From assembly GCA_045648505.1 (NCBI GenBank), contig JAZROD010000058.1, positions 1 to 64,000 of the forward strand: a stretch of 64,000 nt of DNA, given 5' to 3'. Below, piece by piece: positions 1-7,584 of this stretch. The notes below the pieces were generated by a model. It saw nothing but the letters and a program-made list of their open reading frames with translations. It was not told where the DNA came from and did no database searches. The translations under genes and the position numbers were made by a program. Position 1 is the first letter of the stretch; each line of letters starts with the position of its first letter. The DNA is from RGIG8700 sp045648505. GTDB taxonomy: Bacteria > Bacillota > Clostridia > RGIG6154.

Positions 1-2
1 GG

Positions 3-158
3 TCAGTTCTTATCGGCATCTTCCCGTTCCTCCTTTTTTTCTTCATCATCCTCTGTCAAATCAAGATAGGCCTTATGAAGAATGAGAAGCTCCATATTAT
101 CGCCCAAAACACTATCGGAGGATAGAGTGTCATTTGCTATCGGTGTATCTTTTTGCAT
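3..158 (-). CDS. small hypothetical protein (51 aa)
   Basis: I do not recognise this gene. It is a complete 51-codon ORF starting at ATG 158 behind a GAAAGG ribosome binding site and ending with TGA at 5-3. The product is acidic and lysine-rich towards the C-terminus (a DDEEKKEERED run), with no membrane segment and no cysteines, so it is probably a small soluble cytoplasmic protein. It lies just outside the left end of the IS element and reads out of the window. Its true neighbours are not visible. The well-placed ribosome binding site is the main reason to believe it. Confidence 0.5.
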   Translation of the reverse strand: MQKDTPIANDTLSSDSVLGDNMELLILHKAYLDLTEDDEEKKEEREDADKN

Positions 159-263
159 TTTTACCAACCTTTCAAACATTTTTCTTTATTATTTGTAAAA
201 GGGCTGAAAAAATGCAAAAAAGGCCGCTTCTTTCTGATGTGACCCCAAAAAGTTAGACTTTTT

Positions 264-296
264 ATAGCGTAGTAGTTTTAATGACTGCTACGCTAT
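264..296 (-). terminator. terminator of the IS transposase
   Basis: An 11-bp imperfect stem (AGCGTAG.AG / CT.CTACGCT) directly follows the orfB stop codon. It is flanked by T/A runs on both sides. Confidence 0.6.
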
Positions 297-298
297 TT

Positions 299-1099
299 TT
301 ATGCAGCCAAGGTGTTGAGCCGATATTGTACCGGACTCATCCACCCAAGTTTCTCTTTAATTCTTTTCTCATTGTAATATTTTATATATCTTTCAATAGC
401 ATCTTTAAGTTCATCAAAGCTATAATATGTAGTTCCATAATACATTTCTTGCTTTAATATTCCAAAGAAATTTTCCATTACAGAGTTATCATAACAATTA
501 CCCTTACGAGACATACTTTGAAATATTTTGTTTTCCTTTAGTGCTAATGAATATGCACCCATTTGATATGCCCAACCTCTGTCTGAATGGAATGTTCTTC
601 TGTATGGGCAATCAGAGGTTATATCTATTGCTTGTTGTTGTGCTGATAAAATGCTCATTGATGATGGAGTTTTGCTTATACCATAGCTTAACACTTCACC
701 ATTAAACATATCGAGGAATGGATCTAAATACAATTTTTTAATTATCATTCTACCCTTGTTGTCTATTTCATAATACTTAAACTCGGTAGTGTCTGTAGTT
801 ATCTTTTGATGTGATACAGATGTATTAAATCTTCTGTTAATTCTGTTTGGCGCAATTTTACCTACATTACCTTTGTATGAATTATATCTTCGGCTTTTAC
901 GAGTAAATGATGTAACTTGAAAGCCTAATTTTTGCATAAGTCTTTGAACTTTCTTCTTGTTTACAAAAATGTTGTTGTTTCGTAATTCTTGATATACTCG
1001 TCTGTAACCGTAATCTTTGTTTTCAGTGTGGATTTTGGTGATTTTATCCTCTAAGACTTTATCAGGATTTTCCCTATCAAACCGCTTTTGCCAATACAT
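299..1099 (-). CDS. IS3 family transposase OrfB (DDE integrase domain)
   Basis: This is the catalytic half of the transposase, 266 aa from the first ATG. An HTH_21-like N-terminal segment (KDYGYRRVYQEL) is followed by a retroviral-type integrase core. The three acidic residues are visible as D in TDTTEF, D in HSDRGW and E in DNSVMENFFGILK. The reading frame is open upstream of 1099 to the A6 run at 1183-1188, so the functional protein is probably an OrfAB fusion made by -1 frameshifting rather than a product started at 1099. No internal stops or deletions are seen, so the element may still be active. A terminator-like hairpin follows at 264-296. Confidence 0.92.
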   Translation of the reverse strand: MYWQKRFDRENPDKVLEDKITKIHTENKDYGYRRVYQELRNNNIFVNKKKVQRLMQKLGFQVTSFTRKSRRYNSYKGNVGKIAPNRINRRFNTSVSHQKITTDTTEFKYYEIDNKGRMIIKKLYLDPFLDMFNGEVLSYGISKTPSSMSILSAQQQAIDITSDCPYRRTFHSDRGWAYQMGAYSLALKENKIFQSMSRKGNCYDNSVMENFFGILKQEMYYGTTYYSFDELKDAIERYIKYYNEKRIKEKLGWMSPVQYRLNTLAA

Positions 1100-1127
1100 A
1101 TATGTTGCCTTTGGAAAACTAACTACT

Positions 1128-1188
1128 GCGAGAATGTCTTTTAATTTGAACTGTCCTCGGAGACTGTGAACGATTCTCGCTGTTTTTT
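1128..1188 (-). promoter_or_regulatory. programmed -1 frameshift signal (orfA to orfB)
   Basis: An A6C run (1188-1182) falls in frame as two AAA lysine codons near the end of orfA. Slipping back one base gives an uninterrupted frame into orfB. One base after the run, GCGAGAAT (1180-1173) can pair perfectly over 8 bp with ATTCTCGC (1135-1128), a suitable downstream stimulatory stem. Slippage-dependent fusion is established for IS3-family transposases. The specific stem is inferred from this sequence. Confidence 0.7.
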
Positions 1189-1719
1189 CAGAAGAGCTTC
1201 CTCCTCTAAACGCAGTCTCCTCAATTCTATTAAATATGCATTCTCTATTCTAAGTTTTAATAGTTCGTCTTCAAGCTCTTTAACATGTTCTGCACTTGTA
1301 TCTACAGCCTTTTCCTCGATAGGTTTAGAAGGCTTTTTAAATTCCTCAATATCCAATGTTTTCTTACGACCTTTCTTTTTAGGTCTCAAAGCATCAGGAC
1401 CGGCTATTCTGAAATCGTTAACCCATCTGGTTATTAAAGAAGGATTGTTAATCCCCTGAGAAAGAGCCAACTCTTGATATGAGACTTCACTTGATAGATA
1501 CAATTCTACCACGGAAAGCTTAAATTGAAAAGAGTAATCATTATTTTTTCTCGACCTCAGCAATCCATCGTCACCAAATTCTCTATATGCATTAATCCAT
1601 CGCTGTATTTGACTTTTATGAGAAATGTTATATCGTTTTGCGATATATCCAACTCCACCTTTGCCATCGAAATATTCTTGTACAATCTTTTTCTTGAATT
1701 CAAAACTAAATTTTGCCAC
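1141..1719 (-). CDS. IS3 family transposase OrfA (helix-turn-helix)
   Basis: This is the DNA-binding half of the transposase, 192 aa. It has two HTH_28/HTH_29-type helix-turn-helix units (for example GGVGYIAKRYNISHKSQIQRW and VSYQELALSQGINNPSLITRW) followed by a charged coiled-coil segment. I chose GTG at 1719, preceded by GAGGT 12 nt upstream, over the longer ORF starting at 1809. The extra residues of that longer ORF would read through the IS end and the parS palindrome. The frame ends at 1141, and translation reaches OrfB through a slippery A6C run at 1182-1188. Confidence 0.88.
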   Translation of the reverse strand: MAKFSFEFKKKIVQEYFDGKGGVGYIAKRYNISHKSQIQRWINAYREFGDDGLLRSRKNNDYSFQFKLSVVELYLSSEVSYQELALSQGINNPSLITRWVNDFRIAGPDALRPKKKGRKKTLDIEEFKKPSKPIEEKAVDTSAEHVKELEDELLKLRIENAYLIELRRLRLEEEALLKKQRESFTVSEDSSN

Positions 1720-1792
1720 GAAAAAACCGACCTCCCAATCGTTAGATTTTGGTCTAACTTTTGGGGGTCGGTTCAAACTGCATCTATTTTTT

Positions 1793-1808
1793 TGTTTCAC
1801 GTGAAACA
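1793..1808. promoter_or_regulatory. parS centromere site
   Basis: The perfect 16-bp palindrome TGTTTCACGTGAAACA matches the Firmicutes parS consensus bound by ParB/Spo0J. It starts immediately after the hemW stop codon and 17 bp from the IS right end. A parA-parB pair is present in the same window at 39993-41619. I found no second exact copy. Confidence 0.92.
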
Positions 1809-2936
1809 TTACACAAAGTCAGACATAACATAGTTTGCTAAATCAAGTCCCTTATCTGTTAGTCTTATGTTTTTGTCTTCTTTTATTAAAAGTCCGTTGT
1901 TTATGTGTTTCTCTATTTCTGTTTTATAGACATCAAAAAAGCTCTCCTCAAATAACTCTTTAAAGTCTTTATCATTTATTCCTTTGGTTTTGCGAAGGCC
2001 TAAAAACATAAATTCGCTCATTAGGTCTTTTTTATCTTCTGTTTTAAGCTCATTAAATGGATATTTGTAATTTTCTATCAAATCAAAATATTCTTCTAAA
2101 CTATCAGGATTTGTGTGTCTTTTTTCTTCGAAGAAAGAACTTGCAGAGCTACCAAATCCTATATAATCTTTCATTTCCCAGTATTTTAAATTGTGTTTAC
2201 ATTCAAAACCTTTTTTAGCGAAATTTGATATTTCATACTGCTCATATCCTTTGCTTTCGAACAGATTTTTTGCATACTCATACATCCTTCTGTTTTCTTC
2301 GTCATCTGCAAATTTATAAAAGTCCTTTTCTTCATAAAGAGGTGTATTTTCCTCTAAAATTAGAGAATAACAGCTTATATGCTCGGGGTTTAATTTAACA
2401 AGAATATCGCAGGTATTTTTAAAGCTTTCAAAGGTCTGGTCGGGAAGTGCAAACATTAAATCGTAGTTTATATTTTCAAAGCCTGCAAGCTTAACTGAAG
2501 TATAGCATTCTAAAAAATCTTTAGAGCTGTGAGCTCTTCCTATTTTTCTTAAAATTTCATCGTCAAGGCTCTGAACACCTATGCTTATTCTGTTAAAACC
2601 AAGCTTTCTGTAGTTTTTCAGCTTACCGAAATTTGCAGTCTTTGGATTACATTCAAGAGAAATTTCTGCATCTTTATTTAAATAGAAAACTGCCCTTATT
2701 GCAGTTATAATTCTGTGCATATTAAGTGATGATAAAACAGATGGTGTACCACCGCCGAAAAATATTGAATTTACTATATAATCTTCAGCTTTGTTTTTAA
2801 ATTTATTTATTTCTTTTACGATGTAATCTGTATATTTGTCCTGCATATTGGTGTCATACACAAATGATGCAAAATCGCAGTATTTACATTTTTTAATGCA
2901 AAATGGTATGTGAACATAAATTCCAAGCTCTTTCAT
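1809..2936 (-). CDS. hemW: radical SAM protein HemW (heme chaperone / CPO-like)
   Basis: The protein is 375 aa, the usual length for HemW, a radical SAM protein related to oxygen-independent coproporphyrinogen oxidase that carries heme rather than oxidising coproporphyrinogen. The N-terminus has the cluster motif C-x3-C-x2-C (IPFCIKKCKYCDF, about residues 11-21), then the GGGTPS SAM-binding motif (about residue 62). The C-terminal HemN_C winged-helix region is present. The start ATG 2936 follows GAGGA. A candidate promoter on the minus strand is TTGAAA (2996-2991), a 16-bp spacer and TAAAAT (2974-2969). The gene is convergent with nothing. Its 3' end abuts parS. Confidence 0.9.
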   Translation of the reverse strand: MKELGIYVHIPFCIKKCKYCDFASFVYDTNMQDKYTDYIVKEINKFKNKAEDYIVNSIFFGGGTPSVLSSLNMHRIITAIRAVFYLNKDAEISLECNPKTANFGKLKNYRKLGFNRISIGVQSLDDEILRKIGRAHSSKDFLECYTSVKLAGFENINYDLMFALPDQTFESFKNTCDILVKLNPEHISCYSLILEENTPLYEEKDFYKFADDEENRRMYEYAKNLFESKGYEQYEISNFAKKGFECKHNLKYWEMKDYIGFGSSASSFFEEKRHTNPDSLEEYFDLIENYKYPFNELKTEDKKDLMSEFMFLGLRKTKGINDKDFKELFEESFFDVYKTEIEKHINNGLLIKEDKNIRLTDKGLDLANYVMSDFV

Positions 2937-3036
2937 TATAATCCTCGCTTTGCTCTGAATTTATTTTAATTTTACCATAAAGAAAAAATATTTCAATATT
3001 TTTGGTTTAAATTAACAAAAAATTGTTAAAATAGTA

Positions 3037-3065
3037 TTGAAATTTTTAAAGTTTCGTTGTATAAT
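3037..3065 (+). promoter_or_regulatory. gapA promoter
   Basis: TTGAAA (3037-3042), a 17-bp spacer and a perfect TATAAT (3060-3065), 35 bp before the gene start. Confidence 0.8.
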
Positions 3066-3099
3066 ATACGGTAGTTAAATATTGAAGGAGGCAATTACT

Positions 3100-4110
3100 A
3101 TGTCAGTAAAAGTTGCAATTAATGGTTTCGGCCGTATCGGTCGTCTTGCATTCAGACAGATGTTTGGTGCAGAAGGATATGAAGTTGTTGCTATCAACGA
3201 CTTAACAGATCCAAAAATGTTAGCTCATTTATTAAAATACGATTCATCACAGGGTAGATATGATGGTCACACAGTTGTTGCTGGTGAAGACAGCATCACA
3301 GTTGATGGCAAAGAAATCAAAATCTACGCTATTAAAGATGCTAAAGAATGTCCTTGGGGCGAACTTGGCGTAGACGTAGTTTTAGAATGCACAGGTTTCT
3401 ACTGCTCAAAAGACAAATCACAGGCTCACATCGATGCCGGTGCTAAAAAAGTTGTTATTTCTGCTCCAGCAGGTAACGATCTTAAAACAGTTGTTTTCGG
3501 CGTTAACGAAGAAACACTTTCAGCTGATGACACAATCATTTCAGCTGCTTCTTGCACAACAAACTGCTTAGCTCCTATGGCTAAAGCTCTTAACGACTTT
3601 GCTCCTATCCAGAGCGGTATCATGGCTACAATCCATGCTTACACAGGTGACCAGATGATTCTTGACGGTCCACACAGAAAAGGTGACTTAAGAAGAGCCA
3701 GAGCAGGTGCGGTTAATATCGTTCCTAACTCAACAGGTGCTGCTAAAGCTATCGGTCTTGTTATTCCTGAACTTAACGGCAAACTCATCGGTGCTGCACA
3801 GAGAGTTCCGGTTCCAACAGGTTCAACAACAATTCTTACAGCTGTTGTTAAAGGCGCTAATGTAACAAAAGATGCTATCAACGGCGCTATGAAAGCTGCT
3901 GCTTCTGCATCATTCGGTTACAACGAAGAAGTAATCGTATCTTCAGATATCGTTGCTATCACATACGGTTCACTCTTTGATGCTACACAGACAATGGTAG
4001 CTCCTATCGGTGAAGATCTTTACCAGGTACAGGTTGTTTCATGGTATGACAATGAAAACTCATACACAAGCCAGATGGTAAGAACAATCAAGTATTTTGC
4101 AGAACTCTAA
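3100..4110 (+). CDS. gapA: glyceraldehyde-3-phosphate dehydrogenase
   Basis: This is the type I phosphorylating GAPDH of glycolysis (336 aa). It converts glyceraldehyde 3-phosphate, NAD and phosphate to 1,3-bisphosphoglycerate. The Rossmann motif INGFGRIGR is at the N-terminus and the catalytic cysteine lies in ASCTTNC. The start at ATG 3100 is set by GGAGG at 3087-3091. An in-frame TTG at 3082 lies upstream of this ribosome binding site and is rejected. The codon composition is noticeably richer in GCT, GTT and AAC-type codons than its neighbours, as expected for a highly expressed gene. It has its own promoter and terminator and is therefore probably monocistronic. Confidence 0.97.
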   Translation: MSVKVAINGFGRIGRLAFRQMFGAEGYEVVAINDLTDPKMLAHLLKYDSSQGRYDGHTVVAGEDSITVDGKEIKIYAIKDAKECPWGELGVDVVLECTGFYCSKDKSQAHIDAGAKKVVISAPAGNDLKTVVFGVNEETLSADDTIISAASCTTNCLAPMAKALNDFAPIQSGIMATIHAYTGDQMILDGPHRKGDLRRARAGAVNIVPNSTGAAKAIGLVIPELNGKLIGAAQRVPVPTGSTTILTAVVKGANVTKDAINGAMKAAASASFGYNEEVIVSSDIVAITYGSLFDATQTMVAPIGEDLYQVQVVSWYDNENSYTSQMVRTIKYFAEL

Positions 4111-4140
4111 TTCTGAAACCGCGAAATGCGGGTTATACCG

Positions 4141-4175
4141 AAACTCCGAGGATAATCCTCGGAGTTTCTTTTTTA
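4141..4175 (+). terminator. gapA terminator
   Basis: A perfect 12-bp stem AAACTCCGAGGA/TCCTCGGAGTTT with a 3-nt loop, followed by a T-run. Confidence 0.9.
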
Positions 4176-4194
4176 AATTTATGTTTTAAAATAC

Positions 4195-4283
4195 GACGAT
4201 ATTCTCGCTATGCTCGAGAGATATTAAATGTTTCACATTCAAAGATATTGCTTCGCAGAGATATTGTGCTTTGCACAGTGATT
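4195..4283. repeat. short stem-loop repeat array (copy 1)
   Basis: This is a run of four or so small hairpins (TGCTTCGCA, TGTGCTTTGCACA, AATGTTTCACATT and a TCTCG..CGAGA unit) separated by a recurring (A)GATATT spacer. The same architecture with a GTGGTATT or AATATCAC spacer occurs at 52697-52866, upstream of a four-helix-bundle gene. It lies between the gapA terminator and the addB promoter. No coding potential is seen. Confidence 0.6.
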
Positions 4284-4291
4284 AACTCCTC

Positions 4292-4308
4292 ACTCCTAAT
4301 TCCTAACT
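4292..4308. repeat. interspersed intergenic word ACTCCTAATTCCTAACT
   Basis: This 17-bp string recurs exactly at 19619-19635. It appears to be the tail of a dispersed intergenic repeat of unknown nature. Confidence 0.4.
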
Positions 4309-4326
4309 TCTAACTCATTATTGCTG

Positions 4327-4355
4327 TTGACGAAAAAATGGGGTTGTTGTATAAT
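4327..4355 (+). promoter_or_regulatory. addBA promoter
   Basis: TTGACG (4327-4332), a 17-bp spacer, TATAAT (4350-4355). Confidence 0.8.
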
Positions 4356-4383
4356 ATAAGCAATAAAATTATGGGAGAAAAGT

Positions 4384-7300
4384 ATGGCTATTGTATTTGT
4401 TGAAGGCAAGGCAGGGGCAGGCAAAACCACCTATTGCTTTGATAAAATTAAAGAGAATATGGAAATGGGCGTAAAAAGCGTTCTTGTTGTGCCTGAACAG
4501 GTTTCTTTGTCATTTGAAAAAATGGCGGTGGATAAGCTTGGTTTTTTAGGGCAAACGGCAGATGTTTTAAGCTTTAACCGTCTTTTTCACAGACTTTACA
4601 ATGATGACAGAGAATATGTTTCAAAGGTTGGTAAAACAATTCTTATGAACAGAGCCATTTCTTCCTGTGCATCAAAGCTATCGGTTTATAAAAACTGTGC
4701 GAAAATCCGTGATTTTTCAGGGCAGATGCTTAAAATGATTACAGAGCTTAAAAGACACAGCGTTTCCATAAAAGAGCTTTTGGATGTTTGCGATAATATT
4801 GAGCAGGCAAATGTTAAGGCGAAAATTAAGGATATCTGTATTATTTATGAAAAATATAATGAGCTTGTGGAAGAAAGAGGCGCAGACAGTGACGAGAATT
4901 TAAGTCTTTTAAGCACCCTTGTGGAAAAATCTGAAAAAGTAAGGGAAACAGAGTTCTTTATAGACAGTTTTTCTGCTTTCACAGGGGAAGAACTGAAGGT
5001 TGTTTCTGCACTTGCAAGATGCGCAAAAAATGTTTATGTAACCCTTAAAAAAGGTGAAGGATATATATTTGAGGGTATTGAAAGAACAAAGAACAAAATA
5101 GGCGAATTTGCACCTTTTGAAACAGTTGTTCTTAAAGAAAATAAAAAGCACAAGGGAGAGCTTTTGCATCTTATGGAAAACTTTCCTGTTATTGTGCCGA
5201 AAGTTTATGAAGAAAATGTTGAAAACATTAAGATTTTCTATAGTGAAAACCCTGTTTCTGAATGTGAAAATCTTATGCTTGATATAACTAAAAAAGTTCG
5301 TGACGGAGGTTACAAGTTTAAAGACATCGGTGTGCTTGCATCTAATCTTCAGGGCTACTCTGCAAGTCTTAAAGAGGGTTTTGAAAGATACTCAATAAAC
5401 GGCTATGTAAGTGAAAAGAAGAGTCTGCTTGCACATCCTGCAGGTAATTTTGTGCTGTCGTTTTTAGAGCTTTTTATTAAAAAATTTGATACTGTGTCTG
5501 TTATGAAATTCTTAAAATCAGGCCTTACTCCCATTACCTTTGATGAGGTTTGTATTCTTGAAAACTATGTTCTTGATGTTAACATAAAAGGCAAACTGTG
5601 GTTTGAAGAATTTTCATTTAAGGAAGCAGACTATAACCTTGAAAAAATAAACCAGATCAGGGAAAAATTTGTTGCTCTTACAGAAGATTTCAACGAAACA
5701 TTCAAGGGCAGACACACGGCAGGGGACTATGTTGAAGCTATCAAGCTTTTTATGGAAAAAACAGACCTTAAAGGAAGCATAGACAAGCTTACTTATTCAT
5801 ATACAAAGGGTGGCAGACCTGAAGTTGCCCTTGAATACAGACAGGTTTTCAACAGTATTGTTTCTGCTCTTAATCAGTTTGAGCTTTGTCTTGGTGACGA
5901 AATCTTTGGCACAGAAAAGTTCCACGATATGCTTTTAAATGCCTTTAATGAAACAAAAATAAGCACATATCCCCCTGAAAGTGATATGGTTATATGCGGG
6001 GACAGTGACAGTTTAAGAAACAATCAGTTTAAGGTGCTTTATATTTTAGGTGCTAACACAGGAAGCTTCCCTGCCCCTGTTACATCGGCAGGAATCATAA
6101 AGGATAACGAAAGAAGAATTCTTGAGAAAAACAATATTATTCTCGCTCCTGACGGCAGAAGAAAGGCACTTGAACAACCATACAAAATTTATGAGCTTCT
6201 GGGAATACCGTCAGAAACTCTGGTTTTATCATACTCAATCGCAGAAATGAGCGGAGAAGGTATTGCACCTTCGGCGGTTATAAGCGATATTAAAAAAATG
6301 TTTAAAAATGTGGAAGAAAAAAGCTTTGCACCTATTGATGATATAGATTATATCTGCACACCTGTATCTTCCGTAAGATATGCTTCAGGAAAGGACAGTC
6401 CAGTTTTTGACAGTGCTAAAAAATGGTATTTCGAAAACGAAAAAGCAAGCTATAAATTCAGAAAAGTTTTAAAGGCAAGATATTTTAAGGTATCTGCTTC
6501 AACAAATGAAAACTCTGCCACTCTTTTATGGCAGGGCAGACTTATGCTGTCCATTTCAAAGCTTGAAGCCTTTGCAAAATGTCCTTTTGCGTTCTTTTTA
6601 CAGTACGGTCTTAAACTTAAAGAAAGAAATGTTTATGATTTCAATATAATGGACAGAGGTACGCTTACCCATTCATTTATGGAAGAATTCACAAACTATG
6701 TTATAGACAACAATATTGACTGGTATAAAATAACCAAAGATGATATAGATGACATTTTTGAGAAGATGGAGAAAAAAGGAATAAGGGATTTGACAGAAAA
6801 AATGCCTTGCGTTACATCAAGACATCAGTTCCTTACAGAAAAGCTTACACAGACCGCAAAAAATGCCTTATCTGCGGTGGTACATCAGGTACAGGCAGGA
6901 AGCTTTGTTCCTTTTACAACAGAGCTTGATTTGTCTTCAGACGAAAGAGTTACACCTATAAAGCTAAAAACACCTTCAGGGCTTGAAATAACTTTAAGCG
7001 GTAAAATAGACCGTGTTGACCGCTTTGAGAACGAATACAGAATTGTGGACTATAAATCAAGTGCAAAAGAGCTTAAAATAAACGAAGTATATAACGGAAC
7101 TATGCTTCAGCTTTTTGTTTACAGTAATGCACTTAAAGAGTTTTTCGGTCAGTCAAAGGGTATGTTTTATTTCGGCGTTGTGCCTGATATTTCCGAAGTA
7201 ACAAGTATGGACCAGGAAACAAGTATAAATATGAAAAAATATGTTTTAAACGGCTATCTTGTGGGCGATAATGATGTTTATGAGCAAATGGACAAGTCCT

Positions 7301-7584
7301 TTAAAAACAGTTCAGATGTATTTGTAAAAAGAAAGCTCCTTTTCACAGAATACGAAGCTTTAAGCAAAAAGGTTTTTGAGCATATTGAAAACTACAGTGA
7401 AAAAATTTCAAAGGGTTGTTTTGATATTACACCTGTTCTTTCTGACGAAACTGACGGTTGTGCTTACTGTAGCTTTAAGAGTGTTTGCGGATTTGATACT
7501 TCTGTGGGAAAACACAGAGAACTTGAAAAGATTACTGCAACAGATGTTTTGAAAAAGCTGAGAGAGGAGGAGGAAAATGGCTGA
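4384..7584 (+). CDS. addB: ATP-dependent helicase/nuclease subunit AddB
   Basis: AddB is the Chi-recognising, iron-sulfur nuclease subunit of the AddAB complex, which resects double-strand breaks for RecA-dependent repair. The 1066-aa product has an N-terminal Walker A (EGKAGAGKTT, residues 7-16), a UvrD-like region, and a C-terminal PD-(D/E)XK nuclease with the YRIVDYKSS motif. The cysteines that clamp the [4Fe-4S] cluster are visible as CPFAFF in the middle and CAYCSFKSVC near the C-terminus. The start ATG 4384 follows GGGAGA. The 3' end overlaps addA by 8 nt, which implies translational coupling and stoichiometric production. Confidence 0.95.
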   Translation: MAIVFVEGKAGAGKTTYCFDKIKENMEMGVKSVLVVPEQVSLSFEKMAVDKLGFLGQTADVLSFNRLFHRLYNDDREYVSKVGKTILMNRAISSCASKLSVYKNCAKIRDFSGQMLKMITELKRHSVSIKELLDVCDNIEQANVKAKIKDICIIYEKYNELVEERGADSDENLSLLSTLVEKSEKVRETEFFIDSFSAFTGEELKVVSALARCAKNVYVTLKKGEGYIFEGIERTKNKIGEFAPFETVVLKENKKHKGELLHLMENFPVIVPKVYEENVENIKIFYSENPVSECENLMLDITKKVRDGGYKFKDIGVLASNLQGYSASLKEGFERYSINGYVSEKKSLLAHPAGNFVLSFLELFIKKFDTVSVMKFLKSGLTPITFDEVCILENYVLDVNIKGKLWFEEFSFKEADYNLEKINQIREKFVALTEDFNETFKGRHTAGDYVEAIKLFMEKTDLKGSIDKLTYSYTKGGRPEVALEYRQVFNSIVSALNQFELCLGDEIFGTEKFHDMLLNAFNETKISTYPPESDMVICGDSDSLRNNQFKVLYILGANTGSFPAPVTSAGIIKDNERRILEKNNIILAPDGRRKALEQPYKIYELLGIPSETLVLSYSIAEMSGEGIAPSAVISDIKKMFKNVEEKSFAPIDDIDYICTPVSSVRYASGKDSPVFDSAKKWYFENEKASYKFRKVLKARYFKVSASTNENSATLLWQGRLMLSISKLEAFAKCPFAFFLQYGLKLKERNVYDFNIMDRGTLTHSFMEEFTNYVIDNNIDWYKITKDDIDDIFEKMEKKGIRDLTEKMPCVTSRHQFLTEKLTQTAKNALSAVVHQVQAGSFVPFTTELDLSSDERVTPIKLKTPSGLEITLSGKIDRVDRFENEYRIVDYKSSAKELKINEVYNGTMLQLFVYSNALKEFFGQSKGMFYFGVVPDISEVTSMDQETSINMKKYVLNGYLVGDNDVYEQMDKSFKNSSDVFVKRKLLFTEYEALSKKVFEHIENYSEKISKGCFDITPVLSDETDGCAYCSFKSVCGFDTSVGKHRELEKITATDVLKKLREEEENG

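Larger units (their letters stand above)
235..1775 (-). mobile_element. IS3 family (IS150-like) insertion sequence
   Basis: The element is about 1.54 kb with two overlapping-frame transposase genes on the minus strand. The inverted ends are clear: 241-258 and the complement of 1752-1769 agree at 17 of 18 bases (core GACCCC.AAAAGTTAGAC). Extending outward, both sides begin TGA, giving ends of the TG...CA type at 235 and 1775. I could not find a target-site duplication, so the exact outer bases are uncertain or the copy is old. A hairpin (GTTAGA/TCTAAC, 1741-1758) sits just inside the right end, upstream of orfA, where it could block incoming transcription. The copy sits directly between parS/hemW and the 51-aa ORF. 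Confidence 0.88.

Noticed and set aside
1720..1809. Extended N-terminus for IS OrfA starting at ATG 1809
   Set aside because: It would read through parS and the IS terminal repeat, which lie outside the coding part of the element. GTG 1719 has a good ribosome binding site.
1166..1833. Plus-strand ORFs over the IS element
   Set aside because: They mirror the transposase genes, start without ribosome binding sites and show no protein family features.
3082..3099. Upstream TTG start for gapA
   Set aside because: It lies before the GGAGG site. ATG 3100 gives the standard N-terminus of the family.
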